64,000 nt of DNA, taken from the NCBI GenBank assembly GCA_031771865.1, contig JASISA010000009.1:1-64000 (forward strand). The letters run 5' to 3'. The DNA is from Nothophaeocryptopus gaeumannii (taxonomy: Eukaryota; Ascomycota; Dothideomycetes; Mycosphaerellales; Mycosphaerellaceae). The notes beneath the pieces were generated by a model. The model was not told the DNA's origin, ran no database searches, and saw only the letters and a program-made list of their open reading frames with translations. A program made the position numbers and the translations under genes. Positions 43,466 through 53,844 of the stretch are shown here, piece after piece (position 1 is the stretch's first letter; each line of letters opens with the position of its first letter).

Positions 43466-43775
43466 CGGCCTTCACCTGCTTCCGTTCTATGCTGCCGTGT
43501 CGATTTCGAATCATGGTCAGCGAGGCAGCGTCCGAAGCTAATAGCAAACGAAGGGGGATGATTGCTTAAGTGCAGCTAACTCACGACTTCTAAGGAAGAA
43601 CATGTCGCAATAGTACCCAGACTTCACCTGCGTTCGTTCGTTCTACGCCGCCGTGTCGGGCTCGAGTCCTGGTCTGCGAGGAAGCGTCCGTACCGAGCAG
43701 CAAATAAGTCGAGATTTATTCTGAAGTGGAATTCATTCACGACTCGAAAGGAAGAAAATTCTAGGAGCAATTGCT
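43466..43775. repeat. Two-copy degenerate tandem repeat, about 152 bp
   Basis: Two copies begin around 43466 and 43618. TTCACCTG is at 43471 and 43623. Shared blocks include (T)TCGTTCTA(C/T)GC(C/T)GCCGTGTCG, GCGAGG..GCGTCCG, AGCAAA and CACGACT...AAGGAAGA. The second copy also has GAAGCGTCCGTACCGAGCAG, close to a box in the 45-46 kb repeats. Confidence 0.7.
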
Positions 43776-44039
43776 CCATTCAGTACATTCCTGCTTGCTT
43801 TTCCCATTTTGTATTCGTGAATATTATACATTCAGTCATGTGCTGACCGACTTTCAGCTGATACCACTACCCTCCATACTTCACTCTTCGATGCATCGGA
43901 CCTCAACCTCCGCTATCGAAATCTCCGCCTCATTTACTGGTGCCACTTCTCCTTTCGCAAGTACTCCGATCTGTGGAAAGCCGGCTCCCCCTCGTGGGAG
44001 AACGCCATCGCCACTTCTAGCAAGAACTAGGGAAAGCGA

Positions 44040-44680
44040 TCAACGTCCCGTGTCGACCCAGTTCTTACGCGCATACTGCACATGCATCTCAACCAGGAAC
44101 TTTTGAGCCGGTGAATCTGCAGAGCACGTGCCCCTGTAGATGATGTCGATTGCATCGCGGCCGGGGTAGTATGTCCTTCGAGGTCTCCTCCATACGCCTG
44201 ATCGACCTGCTTGATCATGGCGTCTATAACGGCGTTGCAGAAGCATGGGTCTTGAGACTTCTCGCCGAAGACGTAGAAGAGGGCGAGGAATGTGAAGTTG
44301 GCCCCGAAGTCCTAGTCATCGTAGTCTCGCGTGAATTTAGCGGTCTTGGTCGCGATTCTGTTGAAGTTCAGGAAGTTGATATACGCTTCGATGACGTCTG
44401 CTCGGTCTTCTGGAAGGTGGATGCGTAGGCTCTGGCTTTCTGGTGATTTTTGGTTGAGGGTAGTACGGAAGACTGCGGAATTCTTCTTTAGCAGAACCTC
44501 GCGGACCTTGTTAACGAATTGGATCTCGGTGATGACCTTTTCTGAGGGCCTGATCCATGCACGTCAATATAGAACATCCTTTAATTGAAGGGTTGTGCTT
44601 ACTTCTGACGCTTCTTGCTGCGACCGCCCTCGTAGACAGTGGCCGGCGTCTTTCTCTTTGCAGTGGTCTTGTCCACGATA
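44040..44680 (-). pseudogene. Small BTB-family protein, broken copy
   Basis: Read on the minus strand, a short basic exon (DKTTAKRKTPATVYEGG, RSKKRQK) ends at about 44610. A phase-2 intron (GTAAGC...ATCAG) leads into PSEKVITEIQFVNKV, AVFRTTLNQKSPESQS, IEAYINFLNFNRIATK and FLALFYVFGEKSQDPCFCNA. A TAG interrupts the motif DYDD-stop-DFG, where paralogues allow Trp or another residue. A one-base shift near 44175 then moves YYPGRDAIDIIYRGT and KFLVEMHVQYARKNW to another frame. No ATG is visible for the first exon. The exon pattern matches the intact family members at 46.5, 48.6, 56.5 and 57.6 kb. Confidence 0.8.
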
Positions 44681-45057
44681 CTATTATTAGTAGTTGAAGG
44701 ATAGTGTTCAAGCTTGTGAAGCAGCGGTTTTTGTCGGGTCAATAGCCAAATCAGATCTTTGAAATCGAAAAGAATCATAGGTAGAAGGAAAGATAATCAT
44801 GTTCCAATGCCCGAGAATCAGATGAGATGATACGCACATGCTTGGCAAATGGGAGAGGTGCATCGTGAGGGGAAGGTATGGCTTGATAATAAGAAGAAGC
44901 ATGTGCTGACAAGAAGAATCATGTGCACAGAAAGCTGCAAAGCACATGCATCAAGCCATGAAAATCAAATGGCATGCCGCACGTGCTGTCTGGGAAATCG
45001 ACATGTGAAAGATGCATGTTGCGAATGAAAGAAGAGCCTGGAAGAACGTTCTCCGAA

Positions 45058-46030
45058 GGCCGCAATGATCACCTGAGACGAGTGAGCGTCTTACCGTAGC
45101 GTGCGTTTCTTTGTTCACCATAGGTGCCTGGAGCATCTCTTCCGTCGTTGAAGCGTCAACCGAGTGAATTGGATCCTAGATAGCATTTTCAAAGTCAAGC
45201 AAGTACTCGGAGAGCAGCAATAAATATCAGGAGCAATCACTCTTTATCAAAGCTGATGAAGCTCACATGCTATAGCATTCACATGAGGTATCCGGACATA
45301 GAAGGCTCTTGTTCTGCCTTCGAAGCGCCGACCGAGTAGGCAGAATTACAGATGGCGCTTCACAAGTCAACTCGATACTCGGAGAACAGCGAGCGACCTC
45401 GAGAGCAATTAACCATCTGTGAAGGCTAATTAAGCTTACATCGCATGATGCTCAAAAGGACTGTTCGTGACAAACTATCTCTGTTCAATCGTTGAAGCGC
45501 CGACCGAGCAGCTAGAATCACAGATCGCGCTTACTATGTCAAGAAATTACTTGGGGAACGATAAGTGACTTTGAGTACAATCGACGACCTGTTGGAGCTA
45601 ATGCATCTCACCTGGTGTGGTACTTCTTCCCATCATTAAGCTTTTCGGCAAAGTAACCAGAGCCGTCGTCACTCCCTTCGAAGACAAGACCTCGTTCATG
45701 AACGCCCCTCACCGAACGGCAAGGAGTGCAATTACTGAGCTGTCTAGGCCAATAGAATTCACATGGTACAATGTCTCTCTTCTCCATTGAGCTTTTCGAC
45801 AGGGCAAACAAAGGCGTCCCAATTACCCTCCAAGACTAGAATTCGGTTATAAAGGTTCGCTGCTAACCTGCAGAGAGGGCAATCGCGGATTTGCCAATGC
45901 TAGTAAGGCTCATATGTTAGGATACCCGTCTCTTGATGGGTGTCTCGAAGAGTAAGAGAAGGCTTGGTTGCTACCCTCCTAGACTAGACCTCGTCTCCAA
46001 ACGTCCGTCACCGAACTGTAGATGTAGCAT
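45058..46030 (-). repeat. Six-unit degenerate tandem repeat, about 150-172 bp
   Basis: A core seen on the plus strand as GAG(A/G/T)(G/A)CAAT...(20 nt)...GCTAAT...GCTCAC recurs starting near 45063, 45231, 45401, 45573, 45724 and 45873. Spacings are about 168, 170, 172, 151 and 149. Three units also share GAAGCGYCRACCGAG (near 45150, 45323, 45494). On the minus strand the core begins with donor-like GTGAG/GTAAG, and the stretches between cores look like short exons: one encodes CTPCRSVRGVHERGLVFEG and then AEKLNDGKKYH, its neighbour CPLCRLAANLYNRILVLEG and then VEKLNGEERH. Others have in-frame stops. No known element is recognised. Confidence 0.75.
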
Positions 46031-46535
46031 GTTGGACCCTTGATTGTGTTCCAGAGAATTTCTCTACCTTGTTTCGTCTAATGATACTAGGCCGTGCGGG
46101 CTCTCAGGTATCTCTGAGTGCCCTTTCTTTTCTCGTCTTGAACAGACAGTCCGGGGCGCATATTGGACCTGCTCTTTGACCCTATCTCACCCGGATTACG
46201 GCCAGTCTCTCCGAAGCTATGGAAGAACGCAATACTTCGTATTATCCCAAAGACAGACCCGTTGGACTTTTGAGCCCCAAAAGACTCCCTAATGTACTCC
46301 GAAACGTCACCCTCTTCATTCCCATCCATCCCGTGAACTTTTTGGAGGAATTATGCTACGAGGATGCTGCTGGCTGCTCTCGAACTTCCTGCTTCAGCCA
46401 CGAACGCATGGCTCCCATCTTGAACGTACGGTGACTTTATCGACCATTGAGCGCTCTTCGATCGACCGTTTGTCCCAACCCATTCCGTGCATGTCCTCAT
46501 CTCGAGCTGCATCCGTGTCCGTTATGACCTCCCAG
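46031..46535. other. Intergenic stretch downstream of BTB gene
   Basis: This is 3' flank of the BTB gene on the minus strand, next to the tandem repeat. No gene is supported. Confidence 0.5.
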
Positions 46536-47264
46536 TTACTTCTGCTTGAACCACTCACGCCGGCGGTTGTAGAGCTGCTTGGCTGGGTGGCTCGATAGAC
46601 GGTGAGGAGAGGCCAAGAGCGCTTGGCTGAGATCCCAGATGAAGTCATTACTCTGGACCAATCCCGTATCACTTCTAACAAGCCAGCCTTCCCAGCCATA
46701 CTGAATCCAGACGTGAATCAGGAAGCGTCGAAGCGGGGAGCCCTCTAGAGTGCCATCGTAAACGATCTTGATGACTTCGCCTCCTGGATACCAGTGGTGG
46801 CCGTCAGAAGTGCGAGAAGTATCCACGTACTCAGTGAAGGCCGTCATGACCGCATCACAAAATGAATCGTTCTGAAGCTTCTCTGCGAGCACATACAGCT
46901 GAGCTAGGAAGACGCCCTCTTCTTCATCGTACCAATCTTCTGCCTTCGAGCTGATCTTGCCACCATAGAGCCAGTCGACATAGGTAGCGACAAGCTCTGG
47001 GTCATCCTCGGGCAGCTTGACTTTCCGTTCTTGTCCCTCCCTCCATTGCCGGTTCAACACAGCCTCGAAGAACTTGGATGTTCCTTTGAGACGAGACTCG
47101 TGTATGTAGAAGGTGTCATCAGCGCTTGGATTTTCTCCAGCAGTGACTGTGATGATGTTGTCGGGGGTTCTAGAGCATGCTGGTCAGTGTACGTGGCACG
47201 TTGTTAACGGTGTTCGACTCTAGACACACCTTGGCTTCTTGGCCACGCGGATTTTGTTCGCCAT
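46536..47264 (-). CDS. Small BTB/POZ protein, two exons
   Basis: Exon 1 is 47264-47230 (35 nt, MANKIRVAKKPR) and exon 2 is 47169-46536. The 60-nt intron (GTGTGT...CTCTAG) is phase 2 and gives 222 residues. The BTB core runs DNIITVTAGENPSADDTFYI, HESRLKGTSKFFEAVLNRQW, LPEDDPELVATYVDWLYGG, FLAQLYVLAEKLQNDSFCDA. A family-specific tail follows: VIKIVYDGTLEGSPLRRFLI and WIQYGWEGW. BTB proteins of this fungal type bind partners through the domain, with unknown roles. Intact and probably expressed. Confidence 0.9.
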
Positions 47265-47875
47265 CCTGTAGGTGTGTTCGGGAATATTTTTGTGCTGAAC
47301 GATGCCGATTGCTGCTATTGGGACACTGCTCAAGGTTGTCAATTTAGTCAGAGGTACTGTTCTTCTGGACGATGTTGATCGAGGTTATTCAGAGATGGTT
47401 CCAGACTGTCGATGTCTTCGGAAGTATTGTTGTGCTGGAAAAGGCTGATTAGTGTTGTGCGGAAGATCGTTCGAAGTCTTTGTTATGTCCGGAGGTATCG
47501 TCGTACTGGTCGGTGTTGGTGGTTGTTTGTTGAAAGGCGGTTGAAGATTGTTGTTGATTGAGTGGTGATGAGACGACGATTCGCGAAAGTGAACTGAAAA
47601 TTAGCGAGCTCGCTTTCGTATGCGTTAGATTCTAGCATGTGATTGAGCAAGCGGACTGCAGCACATGATGCTCTACAAGAACCCAAAGTGCCGCACTAAT
47701 TCCACGCATCGTAAATCAGACATCTAAGCGACAATTCCCGGAAACCTGCCATACACAAGCACATATCCAACAACTTCTTCTCTATCCAACAACTTCTTCT
47801 CAACCGCAACTCCAACTTGTTACCGGTCGTCCAAAGGCCTCCACCATTCATCGATGCTACAGCGCCCAGATACCA
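47265..47875. promoter_or_regulatory. Upstream region of the BTB gene at 46.5 kb
   Basis: About 600 bp lies between two same-strand BTB genes. Near-repeated words (GTGCTGAACGATG/CTGGACGATGTTGAT, TGTTGTGCGG) suggest local duplications. No frame is supported. Confidence 0.4.
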
Positions 47876-48400
47876 TCAATTCTTCTTCACCACCCTCACC
47901 CAAATCTCCCTCACCTCCTCACAAAACAACACATCTCCAACCCTACACCCGAACTCCCATAACTTCTTAAGCAGCACCCTATTCTCATACACCTCTACGA
48001 TCTCTCCGGTATACAGCCAAACCAAGTACCTACCCACGACAGCCGCCTCCTCTTGCCTCAACCATAAGACTGGGCAGGGCAATATCTCGGCTTGCCTCCA
48101 CAGCCCATCAGATTTCGCTCGGAAGTACCCCTTAGGCGCGCTTGCTCGCAGCAGTCTTTGGTGCACGGCGATCTTGGGCGGGAGCTTCGAGTCGTACAGT
48201 GGCCCGCTGCCCGTGAGGATGTAGACTTGATTGCCGGCGATGCAGGAAAGATTGAGATTGACTGCGTGTCGGAGGATGGAGAGGAGAAAAGAGCGCCTGA
48301 GTCTGGACAGCGGGCTCGGAGGACGTAGTGGTGGCATCTCAGGGACGTTGGGACCGTCATCGTAGGAGCGGATGATGTCTTGGCGGACAGATTCGCGCAT
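47876..48400 (-). CDS. BTB-like protein, single exon, divergent
   Basis: The ATG at 48400 gives 174 residues. The BTB-like elements are VHQRLLRASAPKGYFRAKSD, an aligned strand LPCPVLWLRQEEAAVVGRYL and VWLYTGEIVEVYENRVLL. A Cys-containing helix, EFGCRVGDVLFCEEVREIW, ends the protein shortly afterwards. It lacks the basic first exon and phase-2 intron and the C-terminal tail of its neighbours, so it is a distinct subtype or a shortened copy. Confidence 0.7.
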   Translation of the reverse strand: MRESVRQDIIRSYDDGPNVPEMPPLRPPSPLSRLRRSFLLSILRHAVNLNLSCIAGNQVYILTGSGPLYDSKLPPKIAVHQRLLRASAPKGYFRAKSDGLWRQAEILPCPVLWLRQEEAAVVGRYLVWLYTGEIVEVYENRVLLKKLWEFGCRVGDVLFCEEVREIWVRVVKKN

Positions 48401-48645
48401 TGTTGTACCCGGGCTTTCGAAGCTGAGAGTTCTTTGGTGGCGTGAGGGAATAGTGCGGTCGTGAGTGATCGAAGGTCGGTGGGGCGGGATCTGTGATCGG
48501 CCGTGGAAGGAAGAGATCGATCGAAGAAACGGTCAAGTCGTCGGATGTATCGAGCGTTGTGTAGCAGTGCGTCGCAGCTCCCTCTTTATCAGTGAGCGCC
48601 GTTGTCCCTCCCATCTCCGAGCACAGCAAAACCATTCTTCCCCAG

Positions 48646-49455
48646 TCAGACAAACCACTCTTTCCTCCTCTTCCAAATCGCATCTTTGTCAGGATGCCCA
48701 CGCCCTCCCGCCTTCTCGACTCTTTCCTTGAGCCCCAAAATCACATCCGCCAGGAACTCCGGATGATCCGGCCTCTGATCACCCTCGTACCACCCAGGCC
48801 CGCCATAATTTACATGCATATCGACCAAAAACTTTCTTGCTGGCGCGCTCGCCGGAGTTCCGTTGAATATGATGTTGATGGTAGAAGTGTAGGGAAAGCG
48901 GCGGGTGGGTTGTCCGGAAGCGATGGTGAAGACGGTGTCTACTCTGGTAGGCGTCAGTGCCAAGAGCAAGGTATTAAGTAGGGAGTAAAGGTGGGAAACA
49001 TACCTCTGCGCGAGCGCCGTCATGATCGCGTTGCAGAACTCATCGTCCTGTATCTTATGCCCGAAGATATACATCCGCCCCAAGAAGTCGTATTCTTCCT
49101 CAACCCTTGCAGGGCTTTCTTCCGGGAACGCTGCCGCAACAGGTATGCATGCGATCTTATCGCTATTGAGCCAGTCGATGTAAGCGTATACGACGTCCGG
49201 TTGGTCAGAACCAAGCTTCACGGTTTTGGTCTTGTTCTCGGTCCAGCTCTTGTCCAGGGCAGAGCGGAAGAAGGGCGAGCTCGCTCTAATGAGGTTCTCA
49301 TGAACGAAGAGCCATTCTTCGGAGTCAGAACCAACGACAATGGCGATGACGGGACCTTTGAACCTGCGCCAAAAGCTTATCAGCACGGCTCGCTTTGCTC
49401 ATTGCAGAACTTTTGCGCACTTTGCTCTTTGCGTGATTCGGATGGAAGCGGCCAT
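48646..49455 (-). CDS. Small BTB/POZ protein, three exons
   Basis: Exons are 49455-49421 (MAASIRITQRAK), 49363-49004 and 48943-48646. Introns are 57 nt (GTGCGC...CGCAG, phase 2, with CTGATAAG as a likely branch site) and 60 nt (GTATGT...ACCAG), giving 230 residues. The first 35-nt exon and its phase match the gene at 46.5 kb exactly. The uninterrupted frame from 49386 has only a GTG start, supporting the spliced model. The core is FVHENLIRASSPFFRSALDK, VVYAYIDWLNSDKI, FLGRMYIFGHKIQDDEFCNA. The tail is INIIFNGTPASAPARKFLVD and VNYGGPGWYEGD. Function unknown. Confidence 0.88.
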
Positions 49456-49808
49456 GGCTTCAGGGTGGGGTTGTTTGGGCGGAGTCCTATTTCTGTGGTG
49501 TAGAAATGAATATCTGCTGCGAGAAAGGGTCAATTGCGCAACAGCTGTGAGACTTGAAGCTTCGAAAGTATCCTAGCTGTCGATTTCAGTATACCTCGTG
49601 CGCGGGCACACATATGGTAATGCTCGCTTCCTCACTCGTTCAATGTTTCGATCAGTCTGATACACAGCCTGCCGTCTCCGTAGACACTCAATCTATCTTA
49701 CAATCATGCGTCCATGCCGTCCTTCAATCTGTATCAGCCAACAACCTCACATAAACCAGCGTGTCTTCCGAGATACTCACATACCCGTCCAATTTGCTGC
49801 TGTGGGAT

Positions 49809-50321
49809 CTACGCCTCCCGATCCCTCCCTCCAGTCCCACCCCAGAACCCCTTACCAACCTTGTCCTTCTCCAAATCCTGTTCCTTCACAGCCTCATGCG
49901 GCCGATCAGCCCTGTTCTTCATCTCCTCATTATGTTTCCTCACGTCCTCCGGCTCTTCGCCCTCGCGCGGCGGGCTGTCGCTAAAAATCTTGGGCTCAGC
50001 ACCATTTCGCGTCTTGCTGCTGCCGCTCGAGCTTTGCGAGGCGCTCTTGCTGCTGTTGCTTGAGGCTGTGTCCTTCGACGAACCGTCCGGCTTCACTTCA
50101 TTACGCTGTCCCTGGCTCTGCGCGCCTTTGGGAGGTGGTGGACCTGGGTGCTCTTTGTCTTCGCTGGGGCTGGGACCGGAGTATTGTGTGCCAGAGCCGT
50201 AGTCGCCCTGGGCGAGGGGGCGGTGGGCGGTGGAGAAGGACGCGGTGGTGGGAGCTCTTTGGGTGGTGGCCGTAGCTGTTCTGGCGACGGTGCGCAGAAT
50301 AGGTGCGCGGAGGAAAGACAT
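49809..50321 (-). CDS. Mitochondrial-targeted hypothetical protein
   Basis: The ATG at 50321 gives 170 residues. The N-terminus MSFLRAPILRTVARTATATT and then STAHRPLAQ has the Arg/Ser/Thr bias of a mitochondrial presequence. The body is disordered and Ser/Lys-rich, and the C-terminus contains a charged helical motif SPPREGEEPEDVRKHNEEMK, then EAVKEQDLEKDKVGKGFWGG. I have a sense of a conserved ascomycete family but cannot name it. Confidence 0.75.
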   Translation of the reverse strand: MSFLRAPILRTVARTATATTQRAPTTASFSTAHRPLAQGDYGSGTQYSGPSPSEDKEHPGPPPPKGAQSQGQRNEVKPDGSSKDTASSNSSKSASQSSSGSSKTRNGAEPKIFSDSPPREGEEPEDVRKHNEEMKNRADRPHEAVKEQDLEKDKVGKGFWGGTGGRDREA

Positions 50322-51388
50322 TGTTGATGTTCTTGTCGTTGTCGTTGCCGTTGTCTAAGGAAGGGAGCTCTGCAGTCAAGGTCGTGTTCACACAAAGATG
50401 ATCAACATGACGTCGACCATATGCACGGGTCTGTGTGACGCCTTCGCCCGTTGCTTGTTGCGGAGAGCGACCATCATCTCCACGAAAAGAGATCACGTTC
50501 TTATCATCACCCTATCAGCCTGGTGTGTCAGTGATACGCCGCTGGCAACCCCACGGTAAGGAAGAGGCTTTTGATGGCGGTGAAATGGTCAGATGCTCGC
50601 GATCCTTCGTGGTGTTCGGAGCTGGATGCCGATGCATGAAGTTGGAGCTTGGATTCGGGAGAAAGTCAAAGCGGACGCCGCTCCGGAGCATACTCATTGG
50701 ACGATGCCTTCAATTGATATATGCGATGGCGCTGGAGTATTTCTTGGAAAAGGCAGGTTGCTATCGTGTTCCCACTGACAACCAATGAAGCACTCGGTAT
50801 CTCGATAGCAAACAAACGATATCTGCAGCTCTTCCGAAGCTGAGGTCCGAATTTCCCGGGTCAAGAAACAACACCCTGTCCAGACAGCAAACGCTGCATT
50901 TCAGGCAGCCCTTCAATTTCTTCAATGCTAGAATAGCTCATCTCCTCTCTCCACCGCTATCAACTTCCGCGACCATCCATTGAGAGCCGTGATGGGAGCT
51001 GCGAGTGAAAGCTCGACCCATCAAGAGAGGTGAAGAATTTACACCTCTCTCATTCACTCATGTTGAACTTCCAAACCTCGCCTAGGTTGAAGATGATTTT
51101 CAGAAACGAACTGCTTCAACTCCTTCCACTCTCTTCATCGCATCAACTGTCAGTGCCGTCGCCAGTTCGCACTTTTCGAGATTGAACGAGAGCTCAGGCT
51201 GACGATCAGCAGCAACTCGAGGCACCGACCACTCCCAGCTTCCCGCGTCTCCCTCCTTTCACCAAAAGTCAAAGCCATTGCCAGCCTTTCCAGCAGTTCG
51301 TGCTTTTCGAAAACGTGTGCGAACTCATACTAACGGCCAACAGGCACTTGAGGCGCCGACCACGAACCAGAGCACCAGCGTCTCGACC
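50322..51388. promoter_or_regulatory. Divergent upstream region, about 1 kb
   Basis: This lies between the divergent starts at 50321 (-) and 51389 (+). Two related ca. 120-bp segments, near 51110-51220 and 51260-51370 (both with CTTTTCGA.A and CCGACCAC words), look like a local duplication in the 5' leader. No gene is supported. Confidence 0.45.
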
Positions 51389-52168
51389 ATGAACATCACG
51401 GCGAGCTTCTTCGAAGAGCTCAAAGCCCAGAACCCAGGCATCTATGAGCGCCGCTGGGATCGGGTCGACGCCGAGCACAAGCAGCGCCATACTGTGCAGC
51501 AGATGCAAGCAGCAGAGGACCTGTTTGACCATGGCGACTCCGAAGCATGCAGCACCTCGTGCGCCGATATACTAAAGTACCACCGCGAGCATGGCGGAGG
51601 CGAGAACGTCCAAGCCAAGACGTACCTGCTCTTGGCGAAGTTGAATGGTGGAACTGACCAGGCGTTCTACGCGCGACGTGCCCTCGAGAACCTGGACGTC
51701 GTCATCAGCCGCACCGGTATGTCACGCTTTCCGATCCAAAAAGCCAAGATCATGCGCCAGGAGGCACAGCAGCTCTTGGACAATGCCCAGCCGCGAACAT
51801 TCCAGCCCTTGCACCTTAGCGCCCACCCACGGATGCAGACAAGCCCATTCCAGCAGGCGACCTCGCGACCAACGCAGACCGGCTTCCGCCTTGAGATTAA
51901 AAGAGGCTCATCTCGAGAGCTTGGCAGCATCAAGGAAGGGCGAAGCGAGAATGTCGACCCGCAGCTGGGATTCTCTCCTATCCCAGGACTTGGCGAGTCG
52001 GCGAAGAAAGAAGTAGAGGACCAGGGACCAATCGACCAAGAGGAGGTGAAGGAAGAGCCAGCCGATCGAGGCGGAGTGCCAGTCGATCAAGATGGAGCGG
52101 AGGCAGAGCCAAAGGATGAGCTGAAGGAGGAGTCGAGCATGGCGATGGACTGGGTTCGCACGCCCTAG
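51389..52168 (+). CDS. Hypothetical protein with acidic repeat-like tail
   Basis: The ATG at 51389 gives 259 residues. The open frame reaches back to 51278 but with CTG/TTG-type starts. The N-terminal half is helical (FFEELKAQNPGIYERRWDRV, then LFDHGDSEACSTSCADILKY, then TYLLLAKLNGG and FYARRALENLDVVIS), reminiscent of a TPR-like hairpin array. The tail is acidic, with repeated QDGAEAEPKDELKEE-type segments. No family is recognised. Its stop overlaps the stop of the convergent TRAPPC12-like gene. Confidence 0.75.
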   Translation: MNITASFFEELKAQNPGIYERRWDRVDAEHKQRHTVQQMQAAEDLFDHGDSEACSTSCADILKYHREHGGGENVQAKTYLLLAKLNGGTDQAFYARRALENLDVVISRTGMSRFPIQKAKIMRQEAQQLLDNAQPRTFQPLHLSAHPRMQTSPFQQATSRPTQTGFRLEIKRGSSRELGSIKEGRSENVDPQLGFSPIPGLGESAKKEVEDQGPIDQEEVKEEPADRGGVPVDQDGAEAEPKDELKEESSMAMDWVRTP

Positions 52169-53519
52169 AGCTTGAATTCGAACGTGGAGCGCTCCCATCC
52201 ACCACTTTCGGGACCGGGTTTGCGCGATGCGGCTTGCTGAACAAGCGATGTCTTGCGGTCGACTGCTTTCTCGGAGCACAGCTCATAGACGGTGGCCAGA
52301 TTGAAGAGTAGCGTTGGAAATGTTGAAAGACCCCTCGCAACTTCTTCAAGCGCATCTCGCGCAGAGAGGATATTGCCGGTATACAGCAGAGCAACCGCAG
52401 CGTTAAGAGCGAAGAGCTCGTGGCTAGGATAGTCGCTCATCAGAGATTGCCAACGGGTCACCGCAGTCGGGTAGTCACCATCAGCGACAGTCAGCAGCGC
52501 TTCAAATGACTTCTTTCTTGCATCGCTTTCCAGCTTCTCGGCACATTTTCTAGCTCCTAAGACGTCACCAACGCGGACGCGAAGCAAAGCTTTCCTGTAT
52601 GCCAACTCGTCAACGTGAACATCGACTAACGTGTCCAGGTGTCGTGTTGCAGTCTCCAGCTCGCCCATTTCCACCAGTGCATCGCAAATGCGTAGTCCAA
52701 GATCTCGTAATCGGTCGGCCCACAGCTCGATTTCAGAGGAGTCATTGTTTGCCTGTGCCTGACGGAGATTAGATCTCACTTCACCGGCAAGCGCATACAG
52801 TGCCATAATGCCTCTACGTCCGCCATCAGCGGCTCCAATCGACTGTAGTCGGACGAGCAGCAGTCGAAGGTCCCATGGGATGAGCGCAACGACATCCCGT
52901 GCTCCACGAGCGTTGCGGGCAAGCAGATCAATCAGTGGCACAGCTTCCGCGGCCGCGAGATCTGGTCTAGATATCAACACCAGACACGCCAATCTGGTAT
53001 AAAAAAGCTGTAATATGTGCTCGGCATCATTCGGTGAGCATTGCAGTAGAAGTCGAAGGCTGGAATCAGCTGCTCGTCTAAAGTGTCCAGCCTGGATGAG
53101 GTCTGTCAGAGACGCGTCGGGGGGCGGACGTTGACTTGAAGTCAGAAATACGCTTGGTATGTCTTCAGTTGAGAGACTATGGTAGTATTCTCGGTCCTGG
53201 AGGAAGCGCAGGTCCACAAGAGGTCTGACCGGGGGCAAGGCTGGCTCTGATAGTTGCGGTGTGGGGGCTTGTGGTGCTTCTGTAGAATGTTCCGATTGCG
53301 TGACCTCGGAAGCATCAGCTGAGGAAGGTGTTGCTGGAGCATTAGCTAAAGGGCTGGGCAGTCTTCAGCTTGTGCTTTTCATCGGGTCTTTATTCAGGAG
53401 CACGCGTACTCGTCTACTGCAGCTTCTAGTGGCCCTCGTGTAGCCCGCTGAGGGATCGGATGGGATATGTTCCGCGCATGTCGCCTTACGCTCCCTGACG
53501 GCGAGCGTGGTGAGTCCAT
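52165..53519 (-). CDS. TRAPPC12-like TRAPP complex subunit, two exons
   Basis: TRAPPC12 is a TPR-containing subunit of the metazoan and filamentous-fungal TRAPPIII complex, acting in vesicle tethering and autophagy. Exons are 53519-53410 and 53353-52165. The 56-nt intron (GTACGC...CCCAG, phase 2) joins LEAAVD|DPLANAPATP, giving 432 residues from the ATG at 53519 (MDSPRSPSGSVRRHARNI). The C-terminal half is a TPR solenoid: LGLRICDALVEMGELETATR, LRVRVGDVLGARKCAEKLES, NAAVALLYTGNILSARDALE, LLFNLATVYELCSEKA. The end is GWERSTFEFKL. Identification rests on the TPR layout and the VYELCS...K region and is fairly good. It is divergent from ILV2. Confidence 0.75.
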
Positions 53520-53844
53520 ATTCACTTCTTCTTCTTCTTATCCGCCTATGTCGTGTTGAGAGAGGACCAACATCTGGTTCACGTGAAACGAAGGAGCATC
53601 TTGCCAAGGAGACAGGTACGCCGACGTCGCCTTCCCCGCCAGCCAGGTGCATTGCAGGTTGGCCAATCACGGGCCTCGGGCCTGAGACAAACTCCACCAC
53701 GCACAGATTTTACCTCCGCTCGACCACATCCATTGTGACTGTATGAGTGTACTCTGATCTTCGACTCATACTACGACTACCAGCATCTCCTTTCCTTAAG
53801 GCCTCCGGTACACACACCACAGTCACTCACTCGACTTGCTCTGC
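53520..53844. promoter_or_regulatory. Divergent promoter, TRAPPC12-like and ILV2
   Basis: A 325-bp divergent intergenic region. CGACTCAT at 53762-53769 differs by one base from the Gcn4/Cpc1 site TGACTCAT, which would fit amino-acid control of ILV2. One mismatch in a short site is weak evidence. Confidence 0.4.
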
